Of a DNA stretch of 34,259 bases, positions 24,309 through 30,888 are shown one piece after another. The first letter of the stretch is position 1. Each line of letters starts with the position of its first letter. The notes beneath the pieces were generated by a model, which was given only the letters and a program-made list of their open reading frames with translations, made no database searches and was not told where the DNA came from. This DNA is from Melioribacter roseus. GTDB taxonomy: Bacteria > Bacteroidota > Ignavibacteria > Ignavibacteriales > Melioribacteraceae. The translations under genes were made by a program, and so were the position numbers. The stretch covers positions 1 to 34,259 of the forward strand of contig DYJK01000012.1 in the NCBI GenBank assembly GCA_020723165.1, given 5' to 3'.

Positions 24309-24545
24309 ATGAACGTACAGCCTATAAATAACTCCCGTAACGATTCCCGATACAAAAATCTCGGCAGTAAATTTCAACATCCCATTGGTAACAATGTTCA
24401 AGAAGAAGGAAAAACTTTAGCTTTCATTTCTGATTTTACTTCGCCCGACGAAACGGTTAAAAAAGTTAGTCCTTCAAAAACTGATGTAGAGAAATCCAAC
24501 ACCCGTAGAAGACTTTCATCCACATCAGAAAACTGGATTGGATAA
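24309..24545 (+). CDS. Small hydrophilic protein of unknown function
   Basis: Not recognised. 78 aa, no membrane helix, no signal peptide, rich in Asn, Ser, Lys and Glu, with a Ser/Arg-rich C-terminus (NTRRRLSSTSENWIG). It is probably real: a perfect AGGAGGT (24298-24304) sits five bases from the ATG at 24309, the strongest ribosome-binding site in the window, and a terminator-like hairpin follows the stop. GTG at 24303 is in frame but overlaps that site. It is likely a separate short transcript and seems largely disordered. Confidence 0.65.
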   Translation: MNVQPINNSRNDSRYKNLGSKFQHPIGNNVQEEGKTLAFISDFTSPDETVKKVSPSKTDVEKSNTRRRLSSTSENWIG

Positions 24546-24547
24546 GT

Positions 24548-24585
24548 GAAAATTTTCATTTACTGCTGAATGAATTTTCTTTTTT
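24548..24585 (+). terminator. Hairpin terminator after the 78-aa gene
   Basis: Arms GAAAATTTTCATT (24548-24560) and AATGAATTTTC (24569-24579) pair with a two-base bulge, and six T residues follow. It begins two bases after the stop. Confidence 0.55.
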
Positions 24586-24639
24586 AATCACACCTATTAA
24601 TGGTGAAGAAATCTCTATTTACTTTTCAAACAACTCTAA

Positions 24640-25260
24640 TTAGACATAAGAATAAAACATACTAACATCACCGGCACCTTCGCGTAAAATTTCAGGCTCA
24701 TCATTACTTAAATCAATAATACTTGATGGATTACCTTCCAACGCACCGCTTGCAAGCATTAAATCTACATGCGGATTAAAAATAACTTTTATTTCTACCG
24801 GGTCGAAGAGGATTTCACCTTTTCTATTTGTTACCGATGTGCTTACAATAGGATTGCCTAATTCCTTTGCAAGCATCAATGCAATCGGGTGATCGGGGAT
24901 CCTGATCCCTACAGTCTTTCTTTTTGTCCATAATTTTTTCGGTACTTCTTTAGCGGCCGGAAGAACAAATGTGTATGGACCGGGTAATAATTTTTTCATC
25001 GCTTTGTATGCATAGTCCGATACTTTTGCATACTTGGCAATATCTTTTAAATCCGGACAGATAAAACTGAAAAGTTTAGTACCGGATTCATGTTTTATAT
25101 CGTAAATTTTTTGAAGAGCATCATGGTTAAAAATATCGCAGCCGATACCGTAAACTGTATCGGTGGGATAAATAATTACTCCGCCATTTCTTAAAACTTC
25201 TACAGCTTTATTGATAAAACGCATTTGTGGTGTAACGGGGTGAAGTTCATAGTATTCCAT
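24640..25260 (-). CDS. YciO/YrdC/Sua5-family protein (threonylcarbamoyl-AMP synthase type)
   Basis: 206-aa YrdC-fold protein. The nucleotide-binding region is GGVIIYPTDTVYGIGCDIFN (residues about 26-45), then KLFSFICPDLKDIAKYAKV, LLPGPYTFVLPA, TVGIRIPDHPIALML and PIVSTSVTNRKGE. Sua5/TsaC enzymes make threonylcarbamoyl-AMP for the t6A37 modification of ANN-decoding tRNAs. The SFICPDLKDI segment and overall pattern are closest to the YciO branch, whose activity is less certain than that of TsaC. Transcribed alone from the minus strand. Confidence 0.88.
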   Translation of the reverse strand: MEYYELHPVTPQMRFINKAVEVLRNGGVIIYPTDTVYGIGCDIFNHDALQKIYDIKHESGTKLFSFICPDLKDIAKYAKVSDYAYKAMKKLLPGPYTFVLPAAKEVPKKLWTKRKTVGIRIPDHPIALMLAKELGNPIVSTSVTNRKGEILFDPVEIKVIFNPHVDLMLASGALEGNPSSIIDLSNDEPEILREGAGDVSMFYSYV

Positions 25261-25421
25261 AACTTTCTCCTTCCTTAAATATTAGTAGATTGAGATGTTT
25301 ATAGAAGTGCGGTCATTCAAACTATCGATTTGTCTATCTGAAATTTAAAACTTGTAAGCAAAATGTCAAATAAAAACTGTTAACTTTGTTGTAGAAAAAT
25401 TTTTGATAATAGGTTTTTTTG

Positions 25422-26576
25422 ATGAAAATAAGCAAAATTTCGAAACCGGTATGGGTTTTAGGGTTTATCAGCTTGTTTACAGATTTTGCAAGCGAGATGC
25501 TCTATCCAATAACTCCAATTTTTTTAACCGCTGTTCTCGGCTCTTCTATGACTGTTGTTGGTTTAATTGAGGGTATGGCGGAAGTTACAGCCGGATTCTT
25601 AAAAGGAATTTTTGGAACACTATCGGATAAACTTGGCAAGCGTTCAATTTTTGTTAAGATTGGTTACAGCTTATCAGGAATTGTAAAACCATTGCCGGGA
25701 ATTTTTCCTCATCTCTGGGTCGTAATTTTTTCCAGGATATTTGATCGTGTCGGTAAGGGAATCCGTACTTCACCACGTGATGCTTTACTTGCCTGTTATT
25801 CGGATAATAATTCAGGAGCCGTATTTGGTTTCCACAGATCGATGGATACAATTGGTGCAGTGTTAGGTCCGTTGAGTGCCATTGTATTATTGAATTATTT
25901 CCCCGGTAATTATACCCTATTGTTTTTACTTGCTGCTGTTCCTTCTATCGCCGCCATATTTTTTACATCCTTAACAAAAGATAATCACAAACTTAACCTG
26001 AAACAGAACGAGAAAAATATAATTAAGAATTTTTGGAAACAGACTACTAAAGAATATAAAATACTTCTTACGCTTATCACGGCGTTTTCATTAGTTAACA
26101 GCAGTGATGTGTTTTTAATTTTACGTTCAAAAAACATAACTAATTCCGATACAACTTCAATACTTGGTTATGTTTTCTATAATATTATTTACGCAGTTTC
26201 ATCATACCCGGTCGGAATCATTTCGGATAAAGTCGGCAAAAAGAAAATATTTGTTATTGGACTCCTGATTTTTTCAGTTGTTTATTTTTTGTTTGCGGTT
26301 AATACGGTGTCATGGATTATCTGGATCTGTTTTACATTTTACGGACTTTACGCTTCCTTCACAGAAGGAATTGCCAAAGCATGGGTTAGTGATATAACAG
26401 ACAAAAAATATATCGGCTCGGCAATCGGGCTGCTTACTACTTGTTCAAGTTTAGCTGTTATGATTGGTTCTGTTTTAGCCGGAATTTTATGGGATCAGTT
26501 TGGGCCAACAGTTCCTTTTTTAGTTTCATCGGTAGTAAGTTGTATTATTGCAATTATTCTGTATTTAAATCGGTAA
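25422..26576 (+). CDS. Major facilitator superfamily transporter
   Basis: 384-aa polytopic inner-membrane transporter. Residues near the N-terminus, VLGFISLFTDFASEMLYPIT, and the loop GTLSDKLGKRSIFVKIGY (the MFS motif-A equivalent G-x3-D-x2-G-x-R) are clear; a second motif-A copy, GIISDKVGKKKIFVIGLL, opens the C-terminal half. FDRVGKGIRTSPRDAL is typical of an uncharacterised MFS branch common in Bacteroidetes and Proteobacteria. Twelve helices are expected. ATG 25422 is preferred to TTG 25419. Substrate unknown; no neighbour hints at it. Confidence 0.9.
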   Translation: MKISKISKPVWVLGFISLFTDFASEMLYPITPIFLTAVLGSSMTVVGLIEGMAEVTAGFLKGIFGTLSDKLGKRSIFVKIGYSLSGIVKPLPGIFPHLWVVIFSRIFDRVGKGIRTSPRDALLACYSDNNSGAVFGFHRSMDTIGAVLGPLSAIVLLNYFPGNYTLLFLLAAVPSIAAIFFTSLTKDNHKLNLKQNEKNIIKNFWKQTTKEYKILLTLITAFSLVNSSDVFLILRSKNITNSDTTSILGYVFYNIIYAVSSYPVGIISDKVGKKKIFVIGLLIFSVVYFLFAVNTVSWIIWICFTFYGLYASFTEGIAKAWVSDITDKKYIGSAIGLLTTCSSLAVMIGSVLAGILWDQFGPTVPFLVSSVVSCIIAIILYLNR

Positions 26577-26605
26577 TGTGAATTAATTGTTTCTTAAATA
26601 ATTGC

Positions 26606-26641
26606 ACGTAGACCCGCTTAGCTGAAGCTGAGCGAGACGAG
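26606..26641. repeat. REP-like imperfect palindrome between MFS and queC
   Basis: A hairpin with core arms CGCTTAGCT and AGCTGAGCG (one G-T pair) around a GA loop, flanked by GTAGAC on the left and GAGACGAG on the right. It is GC-rich in an AT-rich gap. The left end GTAGAC recalls the GTAGAGAC end of the palindrome in the RAYT gene. It lacks a strong T-tract, although GTTTTT follows, so it could also terminate the MFS transcript. Confidence 0.5.
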
Positions 26642-26798
26642 TTTTTAAGATTACTTATGATTTATCATGATTTTTCATAATGATCATATTTTATCTGTGT
26701 TCTATTAAAGATGTGAAGTGTAGATCATCTTTTATTATCATACTCCAATTTGCTATTTTTGATTTCAGTATTGAAAAGATTAATGAGGATTAGGTTTC

Positions 26799-27485
26799 TT
26801 GAAAGAAAAATTAGCTGTGGTTGCTGTCAGCGGAGGAATGGATAGCTGCGTTACAACGGCTATAGCAGATCTTTCATACCGTTTGGCGCTTGTACATTTC
26901 AATTATGGCCAGAGAACCGAGGCACGCGAGCTGAAAGCTTTTCATGATATCGCTGATTACTATAAAGCTGAAAAAAGATTAGTAATTGATTTTTCACATT
27001 TTACTAAGATCGGCTCTTCATCACTTACAGACAGAAGTATAGAAATATCAAAAGCTGATCTTGATAATAAATCCGTACCTACTTCTTATGTCCCGTTCCG
27101 GAATGCAAATATTTTGAGTGCATGTACAAGTTATGCCGAAGCTATTGGTGCAGCAGCAATATTTATTGGTGCTGTTTATGAAGATGCAAGCGGTTACCCG
27201 GATTGTCGTCCTCAATTTTACGAGGTGTTTGAAAAGATGATTGATATCGGCACGAAACCTGAAACAAAAATAAAAATCGAGACGCCGATAATTTATTTAT
27301 CTAAATCTGAAATAGTTAATGAAGGAATTGAACTAGGTGCGCCGCTCAATTTAACATGGTCTTGTTATCAATGTGAAGACGAAGCATGCGGAGTGTGTGA
27401 TAGCTGCGCGTTTCGTCTGCGCGGTTTCCAGCAAGCCGGTGTAGAAGACCCGATTCCGTATAAAGTGAAACCGAAATATTTTTGA
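26799..27485 (+). CDS. queC: 7-cyano-7-deazaguanine (preQ0) synthase
   Basis: 228-aa ATP-dependent enzyme that converts 7-carboxy-7-deazaguanine to preQ0 in the queuosine pathway. The PP-loop SGGMDS is at residues 11-16. The zinc site is near the end: Cys189, Cys197, Cys200 and Cys203 in WSCYQCEDEACGVCDSCAFR. FNYGQRTEARE, VPFRNANILSACTSYAEAIG and the DASGYPDCRPQF segment are all conserved in QueC. The start is TTG at 26799, preceded by GAGGATTAGG; no in-frame ATG precedes the PP-loop. queF lies 1.35 kb downstream, with two unrelated genes in between. Confidence 0.95.
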   Translation: MKEKLAVVAVSGGMDSCVTTAIADLSYRLALVHFNYGQRTEARELKAFHDIADYYKAEKRLVIDFSHFTKIGSSSLTDRSIEISKADLDNKSVPTSYVPFRNANILSACTSYAEAIGAAAIFIGAVYEDASGYPDCRPQFYEVFEKMIDIGTKPETKIKIETPIIYLSKSEIVNEGIELGAPLNLTWSCYQCEDEACGVCDSCAFRLRGFQQAGVEDPIPYKVKPKYF

Positions 27486-27503
27486 AATGCAATTGAGAAC
27501 CTG

Positions 27504-27523
27504 ACCGCCATCAGTTTGGCGGT
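27504..27523. repeat. Hairpin after queC, matching one in ccoS
   Basis: Stem ACCGCCA/TGGCGGT with loop TCAGTT. The 18-base core CCGCCATCAGTTTGGCGG differs at two loop positions from CCGCCATCTTTTTGGCGG at 20663-20680 inside ccoS. It may serve as a weak terminator for queC (TTTGAG follows) or belong to a dispersed palindrome family. Near-identical AATTGAGAA words flank it at 27491 and 27537. Confidence 0.45.
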
Positions 27524-27595
27524 TTGAGATTGTAGAATTGAGAATTTGCTTGCCGAAGACGAGTGAAGAATAATTAGATATTTTGAGGAGGAGAT

Positions 27596-27802
27596 ATGAA
27601 AAAATATGTTGTCTCTCTTGTTAGAGGTTATGTAGTTGCCATTTCGGCGAAAAGTGAACAAGAAGCAAAAAGATTTGCAGAATATTATATTGGTGGTGAA
27701 AGTGATTTATCTGATGAAAGAGAAAAGGAACGCTTTCAATTTAGAATTGAGCATATTGAAATGACAACTAATGACGCGATCGATATAGAAGAACATAAAT
27801 AA
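27596..27802 (+). CDS. Small protein, possibly DpnD/PcfM-like
   Basis: 68 aa, no membrane segment. The layout is a strand (KKYVVSLVRGYVVAISAKS), a helix (EQEAKRFAEYYIGG), an acidic turn and a second strand (FRIEHIEM), ending in acidic residues. That resembles the DpnD/PcfM-like small-protein fold found with restriction and plasmid genes, but I cannot confirm the family from sequence. GAGGAGGAG just before the ATG makes translation likely. It lies 27 bases before the nuclease-like gene on the same strand, so the two probably form one unit inserted between queC and queF. Confidence 0.6.
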   Translation: MKKYVVSLVRGYVVAISAKSEQEAKRFAEYYIGGESDLSDEREKERFQFRIEHIEMTTNDAIDIEEHK

Positions 27803-27829
27803 TTTTCACAAAAAATAATTGGGTTAATC

Positions 27830-28759
27830 ATGTTCAGAGATGATCAAGCAACATCTATTATGATAGAACAATTTTTAGAGAGAGCAAGTTTAAGATGTAA
27901 AGATGTGAATCCAGTTAGGGTATTAAGGGCTAGAGTATTTCAAATTGGAGAAGCAAATGTTCTTATCAGAGCGGCTACTATGCTAAAAACTCAGAAATAT
28001 TTTTTTGGAATTAATTATATAACTTTAGAAGAAATCGCAAATCTTGAAAATCCATACATTGCATTTATTTGTGGATCTATAGAAAATACGTTGATTATTC
28101 CAGCACAGCTTTTTTTTAGTTTTATCTCAGAACTTAGTCATGATAGAAATGGTGAATATAAAATTAACATTGATAAGGAATTGAATATTGTCTTAAGAGG
28201 CAGAAATAACAGATTAAAGTGTGTTGAATTTCATAATACTTGGGACGCATTTCTAAATCCACTCTTAGCAGAAAAACCTAAAATCACAGCTGAAGAAAGT
28301 ATTCATGCTTTGTTACAAGGTCGTCTTATTGAAATTGGAAATATTAGAGGTTATAAAACATTTTGCCCTGATAAATCAAAAATCTTTAATAAAAAAAGGT
28401 TATCAGATTTTACTACAGTTGAGAATTGCCCTAGATTAGAGTTTGCTGAATATGATGTATTAAGGAAAATTGATGTTTTATGGTTTACAGAAAAACGTGA
28501 TAATCTTATACCTGAGTATGCATTTGAAGTAGAATTATCTACTGGTACATGGTCTGGAGTTGGTCGTCTAGCTACATTAATTGATTATCGACATGTAAAA
28601 ATGTATGTAATTTCCAACGATATTAAAAAATATAAACAAGTTATGCATTCATTTGCTGATTACAGCACAAGATACAATCATGTTTTAATTGATTCATTAG
28701 GAGAACTATATTCAGCGGAACTAAATCTTAAAAAGCTTAGATATGATATTGGGATTTAA
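27830..28759 (+). CDS. Putative PD-(D/E)XK-like nuclease protein
   Basis: 309 aa; no close family recognised. The C-terminal half looks like a restriction-endonuclease fold: helix and strand IHALLQGRLIEIGNIRGYKTF (about 158-178), then KIDVLWF with Asp215, then PEYAFEVELSTGTWSGVGRL with Glu233 and Glu235 and Arg246, then strand VKMYVIS. The D...EVE order matches proteins in defence regions where the terminal Lys of PD-(D/E)XK is replaced by Glu. The N-terminal 150 residues are unassigned and could be a DNA-recognition part. The gene is visibly AT-richer than queC, queF and the lyase gene around it, which suggests transfer. Confidence 0.6.
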   Translation: MFRDDQATSIMIEQFLERASLRCKDVNPVRVLRARVFQIGEANVLIRAATMLKTQKYFFGINYITLEEIANLENPYIAFICGSIENTLIIPAQLFFSFISELSHDRNGEYKINIDKELNIVLRGRNNRLKCVEFHNTWDAFLNPLLAEKPKITAEESIHALLQGRLIEIGNIRGYKTFCPDKSKIFNKKRLSDFTTVENCPRLEFAEYDVLRKIDVLWFTEKRDNLIPEYAFEVELSTGTWSGVGRLATLIDYRHVKMYVISNDIKKYKQVMHSFADYSTRYNHVLIDSLGELYSAELNLKKLRYDIGI

Positions 28760-28839
28760 TTCTAAATTATATATAGATAGATCAGTTACATCAGTTAAGC
28801 AGTGTGTATTATCATCAAATAATATTTTGAGTTTTGATT

Positions 28840-29214
28840 ATGACAGCCAAAACCAAACTCCTCGTAACTTTTCCCAATCCTAATCCGGAGAGGGATTATA
28901 CAATCATCCACACGGCGCCGGAGTTCACATCGCTCTGCCCGGTTACCGGTCAACCAGATTTTGCAACGATAATTCTTGAATACATTCCCGATAAAATTTG
29001 TGTTGAGTTGAAGAGTTACAAATTCTATTTGCAGTCATTCCGCAATGATGGAATTTATTTCGAAGCAGTAACAAACAGAATATTGAATGACCTTGTAAAA
29101 GTTTGCAAACCTCGTTACATGAAGATAACCGCTAAGTTCAACACACGCGGCGGTATTCATTCCGAAATTATCGCCGAACAGAGAAGAAAGAAACTCAAGA
29201 AAAAATTCGTTTGA
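28840..29214 (+). CDS. queF: NADPH-dependent preQ0 reductase QueF (short type)
   Basis: 124-aa tunnelling-fold enzyme reducing preQ0 (7-cyano-7-deazaguanine) to preQ1. The active-site Cys33 is in [12 protein letters not shown] with the general acid Asp40, and the NADPH/substrate motif [20 protein letters not shown] is complete. The size matches the YkvM-type single-domain form. ATG 28840 is preferred over TTG 28834; the ribosome-binding site is weak. QueC makes its substrate, so queC and queF here were probably neighbours before the intervening insert. Confidence 0.96.
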   Translation: MTAKTKLLVTFPNPNPERDYTIIHTAPEFTSLCPVTGQPDFATIILEYIPDKICVELKSYKFYLQSFRNDGIYFEAVTNRILNDLVKVCKPRYMKITAKFNTRGGIHSEIIAEQRRKKLKKKFV

Positions 29215-29273
29215 CCGCTCATTATACTTACCGATTAAATAATTAACACGATTAAATTTAATTTGGAGATAAA

Positions 29274-30662
29274 ATGAGCAAAAAAAATATTAAACACAGC
29301 TGGGCTGAACCATACAAAATTAAAATGGTAGAGCCTATCAAAATGACTACACGTGAGTTCCGTGAGAAAGCTGCAAAAGAAGCCGGGTACAATACATTCT
29401 TATTAAAATCAGAAGATGTTTACATTGACCTATTGACAGACAGCGGTACAAATGCAATGAGTGATTACCAATGGGCTGGCTTAATGCTTGGTGACGAAGC
29501 TTATGCCGGAAGCAGAAACTTCTATTACTTGTGGGATAACGTAAAAAAATATTACGGCATGCCGTACTTTGTTCCTACGCATCAAGGACGTGCCGCCGAA
29601 CATATGATCTCAAAAATTATGATCAAACCGGGCGACTATATTCCGGGCAATATGTATTTCACTACCACACGTGTTCACCAGGAATTAGCCGGCGGAACTT
29701 TTGTTGATGTAATTATAGATGAAGCGCACGATGCACAGAATGAACATCCCTTCAAAGGAAATATTGATCCGCAGAAACTTGAAGACTTGATCAAAAAAGT
29801 TGGACCAGAAAAGATTCCGTATGTAAGCATGGCTGGACCGGTTAATATGGCCGGCGGTCAACCATTCTCGATGGAAAACTTAAAAACTATTTACAAGCTT
29901 ACTCAAAAGTATGGTGTTAAACTTTGGTTCGATGCAACACGTGCAACAGAGAATGCATACTTTATTCAGCAGAAAGAAAAAGGTTATTCAAATAAAACCG
30001 TTGCACAAATTCTTAAAGAAATATGTTCTTATTTTGATGGTATATGGGTAAGTGCTAAGAAAGATTTGTTGGTAAACATCGGTGGATTTCTTGCAACACG
30101 TAATAAAAAAGTCTATGAAGAAGCACGCAACATGGTAGTTATTTACGAAGGACTTCATAGTTACGGCGGTTTGGCCGGACGTGATATGGAAGCAATGGCA
30201 CGCGGCATAGAAGAAATGGTTAAACCTGAAAATATCAGTATGCGTGTTAGACAAGTTGAGTATTGCGGCGTTCAGCTTGAAAAATATAATATACCTCTCG
30301 TTAAGCCGTATGGCGGTCATGCAATATTTCTTGATGCCAAAAGATTTTTACAGCACATGAAACAAGATTTATTCCCGGCTCAATCGCTAGCAGCTGAAAT
30401 TTATATTGATAGCGGTGTACGCGGAATGGAAAGAGGGTTGGTTTCTTCCGGGCGTGATCCTAAAACCGGTAAGCAACGTTATCCAAAACTCGAACTTGTA
30501 CGCTTAACTTTCCCGAGACGCGTTTATACTCAATCCCACATTGATGTTATGGTTGAATCGATTGCCGAAGTTTATGAACACCGGAAAAAAATAAAAGGAT
30601 TGAAAATGGTCTATGAACCGAAGTATTTGAGATTTTTCCAGGCAAGATTTGTTAAATTGTAA
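29274..30662 (+). CDS. tpl: Tyrosine phenol-lyase (beta-eliminating lyase)
   Basis: 462-aa PLP enzyme cleaving L-tyrosine to phenol, pyruvate and ammonia, reversibly. It is much closer to tyrosine phenol-lyase than to tryptophanase. DLLTDSGTNAMSDYQWAGLM and GNMYFTTTR match TPL wording. Using the Citrobacter enzyme numbering plus six, Thr130 and Arg387 (in GVRGMERG) correspond to the phenol-specificity residues Thr124 and Arg381, and Phe454-Phe455 to Phe448-Phe449. Lys263 in SAKKD binds PLP, with Asp220, Arg223 and Tyr77 around it. Positions Met288-Pro289 of the Citrobacter enzyme are Leu294-His295 here. ATG is preceded by TTGGAG. No tyrosine transporter or regulator lies beside it. Confidence 0.92.
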   Translation: MSKKNIKHSWAEPYKIKMVEPIKMTTREFREKAAKEAGYNTFLLKSEDVYIDLLTDSGTNAMSDYQWAGLMLGDEAYAGSRNFYYLWDNVKKYYGMPYFVPTHQGRAAEHMISKIMIKPGDYIPGNMYFTTTRVHQELAGGTFVDVIIDEAHDAQNEHPFKGNIDPQKLEDLIKKVGPEKIPYVSMAGPVNMAGGQPFSMENLKTIYKLTQKYGVKLWFDATRATENAYFIQQKEKGYSNKTVAQILKEICSYFDGIWVSAKKDLLVNIGGFLATRNKKVYEEARNMVVIYEGLHSYGGLAGRDMEAMARGIEEMVKPENISMRVRQVEYCGVQLEKYNIPLVKPYGGHAIFLDAKRFLQHMKQDLFPAQSLAAEIYIDSGVRGMERGLVSSGRDPKTGKQRYPKLELVRLTFPRRVYTQSHIDVMVESIAEVYEHRKKIKGLKMVYEPKYLRFFQARFVKL

Positions 30663-30700
30663 TTGAAATAATGATATTATTCTTATTACAGACTTTACGA

Positions 30701-30793
30701 CCTCACCCTATATCCCTCTCCTAATATAGGAGAGGGACTTTTAAACCTTATGGTACTGTCCCTTCTCTTTTTAAGAGAAGGGGAGGGGATGAG
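30701..30793. repeat. Compound palindromic repeat between tpl and glnD
   Basis: Two hairpins in tandem within a looser outer inverted repeat. First: TCCCTCTCCTA (30713-30723), loop ATA, TAGGAGAGGGA (30727-30737). Second: CCCTTCTCTT (30760-30769), loop TTT, AAGAGAAGGG (30773-30782). The outer ends CCTCACCC (30701) and GGGGATGAG (near 30785-30793) are roughly complementary. This CCTCACCC...CCCTCTCC layout is a style of dispersed non-coding repeat in many genomes. It fills most of the 226-base gap. Confidence 0.7.
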
Positions 30794-30888
30794 TTCAGAT
30801 ATATAAACACAATTTTTACAAATGTTTTGAAAGTTGTTGCAATTACTAATGTGAACAGATTTTACTACAGCATTTTTTTTAATTTCTT

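Noticed and set aside
26577-26798. preQ1 riboswitch before queC
   Set aside because: I looked for the CTAG-type loop and the A-rich pseudoknot tail and saw none; the only structures are the REP-like hairpin and a weak AAAGATG/CATCTTT stem at 26707-26732.
28760-28839. preQ1 riboswitch before queF
   Set aside because: The 80-base gap is AT-rich with no stable stem or pseudoknot pattern.
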